From JBCDBD01 sp039184335 (GTDB taxonomy: Bacteria; Bacteroidota; Bacteroidia; Flavobacteriales; Flavobacteriaceae), in NCBI GenBank assembly GCA_039184335.1, contig JBCDBD010000006.1:1-64000 (forward strand): DNA of 64,000 nucleotides, in the 5' to 3' direction. A program made the translations under genes and the position numbers. Positions 27,120-35,627 of the stretch are shown here, in pieces (the first letter of the stretch is position 1; each line of letters opens with the position of its first letter). The notes under the pieces are model-generated. The model did not search any database, was not told where the DNA came from, and worked only from the letters and a program-made list of their open reading frames with translations.

Positions 27120-27575
27120 ATGACCATAGATGCCAGCACACCTGAAGAATATATCTCAAAATTGCCTGATGACCGTAAAACTGCAGTGGCAAAACTTAGG
27201 CATACGATAAAGACAAACCTACCCAAAGGTTTTGAAGAATGTATGAATTACAAAATGATCGGTTTTGTTGTACCCCATTCCATTTACCCCAACGGATATC
27301 ATTGCGATCCGAAATTACCCGTTCCCTTTATCAACATTGCTTCACAAAAGAATTTTGTGGCACTTTACCATGCGGGCATTTATGCGGATCCAAATCTTTT
27401 GAATTGGTTCACATCAGCATATCCAAAATATGTGAACACAAAATTGGATATGGGCAAAAGCTGTGTTCGATTCAAGAAAATAGATCAGATCCCTTATGAA
27501 TTGATAGCGATTCTTTGTCAAAAGATGACAGTTGAAGACTGGGTGGCCCTATATGAGAAAAACATAAAACGCTAG
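27120..27575 (+). CDS. DUF1801 domain protein (YdhG-like)
   Basis: 151-aa cytoplasmic protein. The DUF1801 pattern is visible: PEEYISKLPDDRKTAVAKLRHTIKTNLPKGFEECMNYKMIGF, followed by the hydrophobic INIASQKNFVALYH and a C-terminal LDMGKSCVRFKKIDQIPYELI. The fold relates to frataxin-like proteins; function unknown. It lies 2 nt before the VOC gene and is co-transcribed with it. Confidence 0.88.
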   Translation: MTIDASTPEEYISKLPDDRKTAVAKLRHTIKTNLPKGFEECMNYKMIGFVVPHSIYPNGYHCDPKLPVPFINIASQKNFVALYHAGIYADPNLLNWFTSAYPKYVNTKLDMGKSCVRFKKIDQIPYELIAILCQKMTVEDWVALYEKNIKR

Positions 27576-27577
27576 AT

Positions 27578-27964
27578 ATGAAAAACAGAGTAACAGGTTT
27601 GGGCGGTTTTTTCTTCAAAACTGAAAACCCAGATAGTATAAAAGAATGGTACAAGACGCATTTGGGATTGAACACTGACCAATATGGGTGTACTTTTTGG
27701 TGGAAGGACAAAGAAGGTAACGATTGTTCTACACAATGGAGCCCGTTCAAAGAAGATACCTCTTACTTTCAACCCAGCGAAAAACAGTTCATGATGAATT
27801 TTAGGGTCGAAAACCTAAAAGAACTTCTCGCTGAACTGAAAAAGGAAGGGGTGACGATTGTAGGTGAAATTGAAGAATACGATTATGGAAAATTCGGTTG
27901 GATCTTAGACCCTGAAGGAAACAAGCTAGAACTCTGGGAACCTGTTGATAAAGCCTTCTTATAG
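27578..27964 (+). CDS. VOC-family (glyoxalase/bleomycin-resistance fold) protein
   Basis: 128-aa single VOC domain. It shows KTENPDSIKEWYKTHLGLN at the start, a central strand and ILDPEGNKLELWEP at the end (metal-ligand Glu). Such proteins are metal-dependent lyases, dioxygenases or binding proteins; the substrate cannot be told from sequence. It is tightly linked to the DUF1801 gene. Confidence 0.88.
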   Translation: MKNRVTGLGGFFFKTENPDSIKEWYKTHLGLNTDQYGCTFWWKDKEGNDCSTQWSPFKEDTSYFQPSEKQFMMNFRVENLKELLAELKKEGVTIVGEIEEYDYGKFGWILDPEGNKLELWEPVDKAFL

Positions 27965-28018
27965 GTATTGAAATAATTGCTACATTTAGACCTAGTTCAA
28001 CCAACAAAAGAAAAAACC

Positions 28019-28453
28019 ATGTCAGACGAAAACAAAGATTTGGGTGACAAGGCTGGTGAAGCCTTTGAAAAAGCAAAGGAAACTGCTAAAGAAACAGCCC
28101 AAGACGCCAAAGAGGCAGCGAGTGATTTTGCAGATGAAGCCAAGAAGACAGCCAATGAGTTTACCGAAGGCTTGAAAAGTGCCGGCGGAGACAACAAAAA
28201 AATCCTCGCAGGTATCCTAGCAATCATATTGGGTTCCTTAGGAGTACATAAGTTTATCTTGGGCTACAACAAGGAAGGCTTTATACTTTTGGGCATCACT
28301 TTGGTCTCATATGTATTGATGTGTTTTGTTATCGGTGCATTCCTGGTATGGATTCCTGGTCTTATCGGATTGATAGAAGGTATCATCTACCTTACCAAAT
28401 CTGATGAGGAATTTTACAATACGTATCAAGTCGGTAAAAAACCTTGGTTCTAA
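28019..28453 (+). CDS. TM2-domain protein with LEA-like helical N-terminus
   Basis: 144-aa membrane protein. The N-terminal 55 residues are a charged amphipathic helix of 11-residue-like repeats (AKETAKETAQDAKEAASDF) resembling late-embryogenesis-abundant/YtxH stress proteins. The C-terminal part is a TM2 domain (ILAGILAIILGSLGVHKFILGY, two helices with a DRF-like turn). I chose the ATG at 28019 over one at 27977, which would add an unrelated leader. A strong terminator follows. Function unknown; envelope stress is a guess. Confidence 0.82.
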   Translation: MSDENKDLGDKAGEAFEKAKETAKETAQDAKEAASDFADEAKKTANEFTEGLKSAGGDNKKILAGILAIILGSLGVHKFILGYNKEGFILLGITLVSYVLMCFVIGAFLVWIPGLIGLIEGIIYLTKSDEEFYNTYQVGKKPWF

Positions 28454-28484
28454 AAAAATAGCCAGAATAGCATTCTGGCTTTTC
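28454..28484 (+). terminator. rho-independent terminator after the TM2 gene
   Basis: AGCCAGAAT (28460-28468), loop AGC, ATTCTGGCT (28472-28480): a perfect 9-bp stem followed by TTTTCT and preceded by an A-run. Confidence 0.9.
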
Positions 28485-28502
28485 TAATTCATTATATTAT
28501 TG

Positions 28503-28518
28503 TAATATTGCAATATAT
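28503..28518. promoter_or_regulatory. ArsR operator/promoter of the arsenic operon
   Basis: ATATTGCAATAT (28505-28516) is a perfect 12-bp palindrome in an AT-rich region. It overlaps TAATATTG (28503-28510), a 7-of-8 match to TAnnTTTG, and lies 14 nt upstream of the arsR start. A repressor bound here would cover the promoter. Confidence 0.6.
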
Positions 28519-28530
28519 TAATTTAATTAA

Positions 28531-28854
28531 TTGGGAATTACCAAATCACATATCTTTTCGCCAGCACAAAATGAACTGGCCAACGTGGCAAAAGTACTGG
28601 CACATCCGGCACGGATTGCCATTCTGGATTATGTCAGTAAACAAGAAAATTGTATCTGTAACGATTTGGTCGACGTCATCGGACTATCACAACCGACCAT
28701 CTCACAACATCTCAACGAAATCAAAAAAATTGGACTGTTGAAAGGAACTTTTGAAGGGAAAAACCTATGCTATTGTATCAATCGCGAAAAATGGAATGAA
28801 CTGCAAAACCTGCTCCATTCCTTTTTCAACAATATCAATCAAAACTGTTGTTAA
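28531..28854 (+). CDS. arsR: ArsR-family arsenic/metal-responsive repressor
   Basis: 107-aa winged-helix repressor. It has the ArsR helix VLAHPARIAILDYV, the metal-site segment ENCICNDLVDVIG (CxC in helix 3) and the recognition helix LSQPTISQHLNEIKKIGLLKG. A second CYC and a terminal CC are also present. Start TTG at 28531 matches the MGxTKS start of related ArsR proteins as I recall them. It heads an operon with DUF6428, an ArsN-like acetyltransferase and arsC. As(III) or Sb(III) binding would release it from the palindrome upstream. Confidence 0.92.
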   Translation: MGITKSHIFSPAQNELANVAKVLAHPARIAILDYVSKQENCICNDLVDVIGLSQPTISQHLNEIKKIGLLKGTFEGKNLCYCINREKWNELQNLLHSFFNNINQNCC

Positions 28855-28856
28855 CC

Positions 28857-29345
28857 ATGAAGACAAACACATTTCTGGAATTACTTCAGAAAAACCAAGA
28901 CAAAAGCTTGGTTTTTGAGTACAAACCCGAACAGTATGTGGGTGCCAACTACCACATCACCGAGGTGAAGAATATCACCCTCGATACCGTGGATTGCGGT
29001 GCGGGAACCGATTTTTGGAAAGAGACCATAGTGCAACTTTGGGAAAGCCCCAAAGAATTGGATCAAACCGAATTCATGTCAGCTTTTAAGGCATTGGGTA
29101 TTTTAAAAAAAGTGGACCGTATCAAACCGATGGTCAAAGATGCTGAAATAAAATTTGAATATAGCAACCAAAATTTTCACACGGCACAACTTTTTGTTGA
29201 TGATTATCTAATGGACCAAGAGAAAATTTTGGTGAAATTGTCGGTTGAAAAAACAGACTGTAAAGCCAAAGAGACCTGTGGTGTTACTGAAACTGTTGCG
29301 GCAAGCTTGCAGACCTCGTGTAACCAGGGTTCTGGCTGTTGTTAA
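28857..29345 (+). CDS. DUF6428 family protein, arsenic-operon associated
   Basis: 162-aa protein 2 nt after arsR. It resembles the DUF6428 family often found next to arsR in Bacteroidota (LVFEYKPEQYVGANYHITEVKN, FWKETIVQLWES). The C-terminal 30 residues are rich in cysteine: CKAKETC, a lone C and a terminal CNQGSGCC, six in all. This looks like a soft-metal binding tail. A role in arsenic binding or transfer to the regulator or reductase is inference only. I chose the ATG at 28857. Confidence 0.78.
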   Translation: MKTNTFLELLQKNQDKSLVFEYKPEQYVGANYHITEVKNITLDTVDCGAGTDFWKETIVQLWESPKELDQTEFMSAFKALGILKKVDRIKPMVKDAEIKFEYSNQNFHTAQLFVDDYLMDQEKILVKLSVEKTDCKAKETCGVTETVAASLQTSCNQGSGCC

Positions 29346-29356
29346 GCCACATAGTA

Positions 29357-29848
29357 ATGCAGATTCGCCCAATGACGTTATCAGATTGGCCGCAAGTTGC
29401 CAAAATCTATGAAGAGGGCATCGTCACCGGCCATGCCACTTTCGAGCAAAAAATTCCAGATTACGAACATTGGAATGGAGCGCATCTTCAAATTTGCCGA
29501 CTGGTGGCTGAAAGGAAAGGATCCATCTTAGGATGGGTGGCCCTATCACCTGTTTCCAGCAGGTGTGTATATGGTGGGGTAGCCGAAATAAGCATTTACG
29601 TTGCCCTCCAAAGCAGGGGACTCGGAGTCGGAAAACTGTTGATGCAACGACTGATTCTCGAAAGTGAGGCAGAGGGCTTCTGGACACTGCAATCAGGTAT
29701 TTTTCCAGAAAATCAAGCAAGTATCCAACTCCACAAGAAATCGGGTTTTCGCTATATCGGAAAAAGAGAGCGAATCGGTAAGATGCATGGGGTATGGAAA
29801 GACAATCTATTATTTGAAAAAAGAAGCAGTATCATCGGTATTCATTAA
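29357..29848 (+). CDS. GNAT N-acetyltransferase, ArsN/phosphinothricin acetyltransferase-like
   Basis: 163-aa GNAT enzyme. It has the PAT/ArsN1 pattern: MTLSDWPQVAKIYEEGIVTGHATFE at the start and the acetyl-CoA site YVALQSRGLGVGKLLMQRLI. NQASIQLHKKSGFRYIGKRERIG and VWKDNLLFEKR follow. Phosphinothricin acetyltransferases and ArsN1 (arsinothricin acetyltransferase) are close relatives. Its place between DUF6428 and arsC favours the ArsN1 reading, though specificity is not proven by sequence. The ATG at 29357 was chosen; the longer frame overlaps the DUF6428 gene. Confidence 0.85.
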   Translation: MQIRPMTLSDWPQVAKIYEEGIVTGHATFEQKIPDYEHWNGAHLQICRLVAERKGSILGWVALSPVSSRCVYGGVAEISIYVALQSRGLGVGKLLMQRLILESEAEGFWTLQSGIFPENQASIQLHKKSGFRYIGKRERIGKMHGVWKDNLLFEKRSSIIGIH

Positions 29849-29859
29849 AATCAAGACAA

Positions 29860-30285
29860 ATGAAAAATGTTTTAGTACTCTGTACAGGAAATTCATGTAG
29901 AAGTCAAATGGCCCATGGTTATCTCGAATATTTTCAAAGTAGCCTAGCCAAAATATACAGTGCGGGCATTGAAACGCACGGACTCAACCCAGATGCCGTT
30001 GCTATCATGAAAGACGATGGTGTGGATATCTCGGCACACACTTCAAATCATGTGGATGAGTACGAAGGCATAGCATGGGATTATATCATTACCGTGTGTG
30101 ACCATGCCAAGGAACATTGTCCCTTCATCCCTGCTGAGAATGCACAGCGACTGCACCATAACTTTATTGACCCATCTAAGATTAACGGCCCAGAACAAGT
30201 GCGTCACGAAGCTTTTTTAAAATCCAGAAATGAAATCAAGGAGTTTTGTGAAATCTTTGTCAAGGAAGAATTGGTCAACCGATAA
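29860..30285 (+). CDS. arsC: arsenate reductase, thioredoxin-coupled ArsC type
   Basis: Reduces arsenate to arsenite in the cytoplasm. 141 aa with a low-molecular-weight phosphatase fold. The P-loop nucleophile is C8 in CTGNSCRS, with the redox pair C80 and C87 in VCDHAKEHC. The full Cys triad, as in the Staphylococcus pI258 enzyme, marks a thioredoxin-linked ArsC rather than a plain tyrosine phosphatase. It is the last gene of the operon; no arsenite pump (acr3 or arsB) follows, as the next gene is convergent. Confidence 0.93.
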   Translation: MKNVLVLCTGNSCRSQMAHGYLEYFQSSLAKIYSAGIETHGLNPDAVAIMKDDGVDISAHTSNHVDEYEGIAWDYIITVCDHAKEHCPFIPAENAQRLHHNFIDPSKINGPEQVRHEAFLKSRNEIKEFCEIFVKEELVNR

Positions 30286-30374
30286 GGCCTTGATCCGTTT
30301 CCAAAAAAACAGAGAATAGCGGCACCCTTGTCAGCTTTCATTGTAGTTATACATTATCCCGTCATTGAAAATGA

Positions 30375-32192
30375 TTATTTTTCAATGCCCTCAGCATTTT
30401 CGGCATGTTTTCGCTCCAGTTCAGCCTGAAACTCTTCCATCACAGGTTTGACGGTACTTTCAGGCAAGTCAGAAATCTTGATATACATCAAGCCATCAAC
30501 AGAGTTGTTGAACAGGGGATCTACGTTAAATGCGACCACCTTTGCATTTTGCTTGATGTACTTTTTGATCAAAACAGGGAGGCGTAGGTTGCCGGGCTCA
30601 ACTTCTTCAATCAATTTGTCAAATTTATTGAGATCTGATTGTGTCTCATCAAATACAAATTCCTTATCGGCATCCTTCAACTTGACCTTGAATTCTTTCT
30701 TGGGCCTAATGTATTGGGCCACATAGGGATCCCAATAATGGGATTTCATGAATTCGATCATCAATGACTTCGAAAAATTCGAGAATTGGTTGCTGATACT
30801 AACCCCACCTATTAAATATCGGTGTTCTGGAAATCGTAGCGTGGTATGTACTATACCTTTCCAAAGCAAAAATAAAGGCATAGGCTTCTGTTGGTATTCC
30901 TTCACAATATAGGCCCTCCCCATTTCGATGGACTTTTCCATCATCGGAAAGAGCTCAGGCTCAAAACCAAAAAGATCTTTTAGGTAAAACCCATCTATTC
31001 CGTGCACCTTGAATATTTCAGCACCAAGCCCCATACGGTATGCTCCCACAATGGTTTTTTCGCTATCGTCCCACAAAAACAGATGATGGTAATAGGCATC
31101 GAACCCATCAAGGTCAATGGCATTATTGGTACCTTCACCGATTGCCCTGAACGTCACTTCGCGCTGCCGTCCTATTTCCTTTAAGATAAAGGGCATATCT
31201 TTTTCCTGTGCTAGAAAGACCTCATAATTCTTACTTTGCAATAAGCGCAGTTCTTTCTCCCGCAGCTTTTCAATCTCTCCCTCAATCACCTCAGTTCGAA
31301 CGGCCGAAGCTATCTTTTTGGGTGCCTTGGGAATTTTTAGCGTTGTGGGTACCTTGTCAATCAACCGTTCCTTTTCAAAAACATTGGCCAACAGATAGGT
31401 TTTTTTACGCAAAAGTTCGGTAAAACCCCCAAGTGTTTTTTCTTCTTTTTGACTGGCGACAGAAATAGGCTGGCCTATTCTGACCTTAATGGGGCGTTTT
31501 CGTTGCGAAGTCAATTCGGAGGGAAGTTTAGCCGTTCTGAACACATCGTTTATTTTCGACAATCGATAAAACAGTCTGCTGTTCTTGGCATGAAAATAAA
31601 TTGGTACTACAGGTACTTCGGCCTTTCGAATCAACTTGATCGCAGCTTCCTCCCATGGTCTGTCCACCACCAATTTCCCATCTTTGTAGGTCGACACCTC
31701 TCCCGCAGGAAAAATACCCAATGGATGTCCTTCCTTTAAGTGCATCAACGCGCTTTTGAACCCCATAACACTGCTTTTGGCATCCTTATGGCTTTCAAAA
31801 GGGTTTACAGGCATGATATAAGGCTTCAAAGGTGCTATGCGGTGCAACAAAAAATTGGCGATGATCCGAAAATCCGGTCGTCTGTCCAAAAGTAATTTTA
31901 AGAGCAATACCCCGTCAATTCCGCCCAGTGGATGGTTCGAAATAGTGATAAAGGGACCATTGGTCGGCAGCCTTTTAAAATCTTCTTCGGGTATTTCAAA
32001 ATCAATCTCATAGTGTTCTAGGATCTCGTCTAAAAAATCGGTGCCCGAAAGTGTTCTGTGCTTATTGTAAAATCGATTTATGGTCGTAATCTTAGTCGCC
32101 ACCATAAGCAACCAACCTATGAAGGTGCCCAAAAAACCATATTTTTCTAGATGGATGACCTTTGCAACCTCTTTCGCCGATACCAGCCCCAT
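30375..32192 (-). CDS. OlsF-like bifunctional acyltransferase (PlsC + N-acyltransferase domains)
   Basis: 605-aa fusion. The N-terminal half (about 40-300) is a PlsC/lysophospholipid acyltransferase with the NH(x)5D box at N86-H87 to D93 (ISNHPLGGID) and a FPAGE block near residue 163. The C-terminal half (about 310-550) resembles the OlsB N-acyltransferase/GNAT fold (EIGRQREVTFRAIGEG, GAYRMGLGAEIF, RFPEHRYLIGGVSISNQF). Known OlsF proteins make ornithine lipids in two steps, and related Bacteroidota enzymes make glycine lipids, so an acyl-amino-acid membrane lipid is likely. Which amino acid is used cannot be seen. Convergent with arsC. Confidence 0.85.
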   Translation of the reverse strand: MGLVSAKEVAKVIHLEKYGFLGTFIGWLLMVATKITTINRFYNKHRTLSGTDFLDEILEHYEIDFEIPEEDFKRLPTNGPFITISNHPLGGIDGVLLLKLLLDRRPDFRIIANFLLHRIAPLKPYIMPVNPFESHKDAKSSVMGFKSALMHLKEGHPLGIFPAGEVSTYKDGKLVVDRPWEEAAIKLIRKAEVPVVPIYFHAKNSRLFYRLSKINDVFRTAKLPSELTSQRKRPIKVRIGQPISVASQKEEKTLGGFTELLRKKTYLLANVFEKERLIDKVPTTLKIPKAPKKIASAVRTEVIEGEIEKLREKELRLLQSKNYEVFLAQEKDMPFILKEIGRQREVTFRAIGEGTNNAIDLDGFDAYYHHLFLWDDSEKTIVGAYRMGLGAEIFKVHGIDGFYLKDLFGFEPELFPMMEKSIEMGRAYIVKEYQQKPMPLFLLWKGIVHTTLRFPEHRYLIGGVSISNQFSNFSKSLMIEFMKSHYWDPYVAQYIRPKKEFKVKLKDADKEFVFDETQSDLNKFDKLIEEVEPGNLRLPVLIKKYIKQNAKVVAFNVDPLFNNSVDGLMYIKISDLPESTVKPVMEEFQAELERKHAENAEGIEK

Positions 32193-32266
32193 GATTTCAA
32201 GATTACGTACGTATAAATATAGAAAATTACATGGAGCTTAAAATGGTATCCTCTTATTTTTAAATC

Positions 32267-33517
32267 TTATTTTACCACGAGCTGCACCGTCTCTTTTCCT
32301 CGTTGTTCCACCAAAACTGAATGGCCATTCAGTAATGAAGCCACAGCTTCATCATCAAAATGCCGTATGGTGTACAGCGATACCCCCTCATGACATACCA
32401 CTTTGAACTTTTCATTGAGATCGTTCAGCAGGCCCTCAAGTCCGTTGAACTTATTGTCTAAACAGACCGAAAAACTGATGGCAGAGTTTTGGATGAGATC
32501 CACCTTCATGCGATGATCGTGAAACAGCTTAAAAATAGCACTGATATTATGTTCTACAATAAAAGAGAAATCCAAAGACGACAGTTTGAGCAGCACTTGG
32601 TCCTTTTTGACGATAAAACAGGGTACTCTAGGCGAGATCTTTACCCCCTTGCCCACGGTGGTTCCGCCTGCCAGAGGATTCATAAAAGACTTCACCAGCA
32701 ATGGAATCTCTTTACGTTGCAGGGGCTGTAAGGTTTTTGGATGAATGACCGAAGCCCCATAAAATGCCAGTTCGATAGCCTCACGATAAGAGATTTGATC
32801 CAGTAATTGGGTTTGGTCAAAATTTCTGGGGTCTGCATTCAGAACGCCCGGTACATCTTTCCAAATGGTAACAGAGCTTGCGTTCAGGCAATACCCTAAA
32901 ATTGCTGCCGTATAGTCAGAACCTTCCCGCCCCAAGGTTGTGGTAAAGTTGTTGTCATCACTACCCAGAAAACCTTGGGTGATGTTCAAGTTTCGGGTAT
33001 TCACATTTTTAGCAACCTCAATTTCAGTGCGTTCCCAATGTACCTGTGCATCTCTATAGGCATGGTCGGTTTTGATCAGGTTTCTCACATCAAGCCATTC
33101 ATTATCAAGCCCCTCACTTTTAAGGTATTCACTTACTATGGTCGTTGATACCAGTTCGCCATAACCGACCACCTGATCGTAGACGAAGGCATACTTGGGT
33201 GACTTGTTCCACATTAAAAAGCCCTTGACCTCCTCAAAAAGTGAATATACTTTCTCATAGACCGTATGTTGGCGATTTTCGAAAAGATTCCCCAAAATCC
33301 CTTCGTGGTAGTTGATCACTTCTTGTAATGAATCGGCAAACGAAGTATGGTTTCTAAAATATGAAGCCACTACCTTTTCCATGGCATTTGTGGTTTTACC
33401 CATAGCTGAAATGACCAACAAGGTATCTTTATGACCAACTTGTTGCAATACGCTTACTAGATTTTTTACACCCTCGGCATCTTTTACCGACGCACCACCA
33501 AACTTAAAAACCTTCAT
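32267..33517 (-). CDS. lysC: aspartate kinase
   Basis: Phosphorylates aspartate, the first step to Lys, Thr, Met and diaminopimelate. Monofunctional, 416 aa. It has the amino-acid kinase start VFKFGGASV, FLGSDDNNFTTTLGREGSDYTAA with the substrate/ATP site and DPRNFDQTQLL. C-terminal ACT-like repeats begin at about 310. There is no homoserine dehydrogenase domain. Its ATG overlaps the stop of the upstream GNAT gene by 4 nt. Feedback sensitivity cannot be judged. Confidence 0.92.
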   Translation of the reverse strand: MKVFKFGGASVKDAEGVKNLVSVLQQVGHKDTLLVISAMGKTTNAMEKVVASYFRNHTSFADSLQEVINYHEGILGNLFENRQHTVYEKVYSLFEEVKGFLMWNKSPKYAFVYDQVVGYGELVSTTIVSEYLKSEGLDNEWLDVRNLIKTDHAYRDAQVHWERTEIEVAKNVNTRNLNITQGFLGSDDNNFTTTLGREGSDYTAAILGYCLNASSVTIWKDVPGVLNADPRNFDQTQLLDQISYREAIELAFYGASVIHPKTLQPLQRKEIPLLVKSFMNPLAGGTTVGKGVKISPRVPCFIVKKDQVLLKLSSLDFSFIVEHNISAIFKLFHDHRMKVDLIQNSAISFSVCLDNKFNGLEGLLNDLNEKFKVVCHEGVSLYTIRHFDDEAVASLLNGHSVLVEQRGKETVQLVVK

Positions 33518-33993
33518 AAATTCATCATAAAATTTTCTATTCCTTTTTCATCCAGTTGAACCACATCCCAATCACGCATCACTTTGGCTCCTTTACTTTC
33601 ATAAAACTTGATTGCAGGGTCGTTCCAATCAAGTACCTCCCAACTGATCCGCTTGACATCCAATTCTTTTCCATATTTCACCACTTCGGCCAAAAGTGCT
33701 GTTCCCACACCACTGCCCCTGGCCGATTCCTCAACAATCAGGTCTTCTAAATGCAATACGCGACCTTTCCATGTAGAATAACGCTCAAACACCAACGCAA
33801 TGCCAATGACCCTGTTTCCCGTTGTGGCCACAAAACAATGAAACCGTTTTTGTTTTCCAAAGCCATCTTCAAGCAATGCGTCAATGGTCATTTCTACCTT
33901 GTCAAGCTCATTTTCATATGCCGCCAGTGCCCTTATCAATTGCAAAACAGCTGGCATATCCCCAGGTCGCGCCTCTCGAATGATAAAATCCAT
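33514..33993 (-). CDS. GNAT-family N-acetyltransferase (SSAT-like)
   Basis: 159-aa acetyltransferase of the diamine/spermidine acetyltransferase-like type. It begins FIIREARPGDMPAVLQLIRALAAYE and has the acetyl-CoA loop VEESARGSGVGTALLAEVVKYG. The C-terminal WNDPAIKFYESKGAK is typical. The substrate is an amine, possibly an amino acid or polyamine. It overlaps lysC by 4 nt (ATGA), so the two are translated together. Confidence 0.88.
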   Translation of the reverse strand: MDFIIREARPGDMPAVLQLIRALAAYENELDKVEMTIDALLEDGFGKQKRFHCFVATTGNRVIGIALVFERYSTWKGRVLHLEDLIVEESARGSGVGTALLAEVVKYGKELDVKRISWEVLDWNDPAIKFYESKGAKVMRDWDVVQLDEKGIENFMMNL

Positions 33994-34108
33994 AGCCTGT
34001 TATAAATAAAACACAAAGTTATAAAATTACAAATCTTCTCAGGCCCGAAAACGATATAGTTTCACAAAATAGCCGATATTTGCACGCAAATAAAACAACC
34101 TGCCACCA

Positions 34109-35119
34109 ATGACCAAAAAGAACAAGACCTTAGGGGAGTTCATCATCGAAAACCAAGCCGATTTTCGATATTCAACAGGGGAGCTTTCTAAATTGATCAA
34201 CGCCATTCGATTAGCGGCCAAAGTGGTCAACCATGAGGTGAACAAGGCTGGTCTAATCGATATTTTAGGTGACGTGGGTGAAACCAATATTCAAGGTGAA
34301 GACCAAAAGAAATTAGATGTACTGGCCAATGAAAAATTCATTCAAACCCTTAAAAATAGGGAGATTGTGTGCGGAATCGCCTCAGAGGAAGAAGATGATT
34401 TTATTGCCATTAACAGTCAAGACGAGCAGCACCGTAACAAATATGTGGTGTTGATCGATCCCTTGGATGGTTCATCAAACATAGACGTCAATGTTTCGGT
34501 GGGGACCATCTTTTCGATATACCGACGAATCACTCCGGTAGGAACCCCCGTTACACTTCAAGATTTTTTGCAACCTGGCAGAAACCAGGTTGCTGCAGGT
34601 TATATTGTTTATGGTACCTCAACCATGTTGGTCTATACTACTGGGCATGGGGTAAACGGATTTACATTGAATCCGGCCATCGGCACTTTCTATCTGTCAA
34701 ATCCAGAAATGCAATTTCCGGAAACCGGAAGAATTTATTCCGTCAATGAAGGAAATTACATTCATTTTCCGCAAGGGGTTAAAGATTATATCAAATATTG
34801 TCAAAAAGAAGAAGACGATCGACCTTACACTTCGAGATATATTGGCTCGCTTGTCTCTGACTTTCACCGTAACATGATCAAGGGGGGTATTTACATGTAT
34901 CCCAAAAGCGATAAAGCGCACAATGGAAAGTTGCGCCTGCTCTACGAATGCAACCCTATGGCCTTTTTAGCCGAACAAGCAGGGGGTAAAGCAAGTGATG
35001 GGTACCAACCTATTCTTGATATACTACCCCAAGAACTCCACCAACGTGTCCCATTTTTTTGTGGCAGTAAAAAAATGGTGGAAAAGGCCGAAGCATTTAT
35101 GGCCGGTCAAGATAGCTAG
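34109..35119 (+). CDS. fbp: fructose-1,6-bisphosphatase class I
   Basis: Gluconeogenic hydrolysis of fructose-1,6-bisphosphate to fructose-6-phosphate. 336 aa. The metal-binding signature IDPLDGSSNIDVNVSVG lies at about 115-131, with acidic EEED upstream and a substrate site KLRLLYECNPMAFLAEQAGG near 275. A GATATTTG element (one base off TAnnTTTG) lies at about 34074-34081. It is convergent with the TerB-like gene, the stops overlapping by 4 nt. Confidence 0.96.
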   Translation: MTKKNKTLGEFIIENQADFRYSTGELSKLINAIRLAAKVVNHEVNKAGLIDILGDVGETNIQGEDQKKLDVLANEKFIQTLKNREIVCGIASEEEDDFIAINSQDEQHRNKYVVLIDPLDGSSNIDVNVSVGTIFSIYRRITPVGTPVTLQDFLQPGRNQVAAGYIVYGTSTMLVYTTGHGVNGFTLNPAIGTFYLSNPEMQFPETGRIYSVNEGNYIHFPQGVKDYIKYCQKEEDDRPYTSRYIGSLVSDFHRNMIKGGIYMYPKSDKAHNGKLRLLYECNPMAFLAEQAGGKASDGYQPILDILPQELHQRVPFFCGSKKMVEKAEAFMAGQDS

Positions 35120-35538
35120 TTACCCAAAAGATATTTGTAGGCCTCAAAATCAATCTTACCGTAAAAGATATCGAAAGATTTCTGAATGAGCACATCAGCA
35201 TCTTCAGAGGAGTATCCTAAACCAATGGCATATTTTTCGATCAATCCTTTCTGGTCTTCATCAATGTTATGGTCGGCGAATACCATTTTAAAAAAATCAA
35301 AAAGGCGGGCCAGCCGTTTCTCTGAACTATGCGGCGTTTCTATGGGGTATTTGTTTTCTTTTTTCATCACCTCCTTGTATTCGGCATCAGTAATGTTCAA
35401 CGTAAATGCGAATTTGTCCAATATGGCTTTTTCTCTGGGATTGATTTCGCCATCAACGGCTGCCAAGCTGGCCAAGGTTGCAAAATGGGCGAGATTTTTA
35501 CGCTTCTCTCCGTGCTCGTATAGATCTATGATTGGCAT
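35116..35538 (-). CDS. TerB-family (tellurite-resistance-like) protein
   Basis: 140-aa helical protein of the TerB fold. The motif AAVDGEINPREKAILDKFAF carries the conserved metal-binding acidic residues, and a second half contains FKMVFADHNIDEDQKGLIEKYA. TerB-like proteins are stress- and phage-response-associated metal-binding modules with no defined enzyme activity. Convergent with fbp and divergent from the DNA-repair operon (90 nt between starts); no link to either is proven. Confidence 0.78.
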   Translation of the reverse strand: MPIIDLYEHGEKRKNLAHFATLASLAAVDGEINPREKAILDKFAFTLNITDAEYKEVMKKENKYPIETPHSSEKRLARLFDFFKMVFADHNIDEDQKGLIEKYAIGLGYSSEDADVLIQKSFDIFYGKIDFEAYKYLLGN

Positions 35539-35627
35539 GCTTAAATTTTTAGTAGCGTAAATATACTTCTTATGCCCAAAAGCACCTTGAAATAATGCCC
35601 AAAAGAAATTTGTAAATTCACGCTGCT

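Noticed and set aside
30363..30387. Perfect 9-bp hairpin at the end of the OlsF-like gene
   Set aside because: It spans the stop codon, is AT-rich and lacks a following T-tract on either strand, so I do not call it a terminator.
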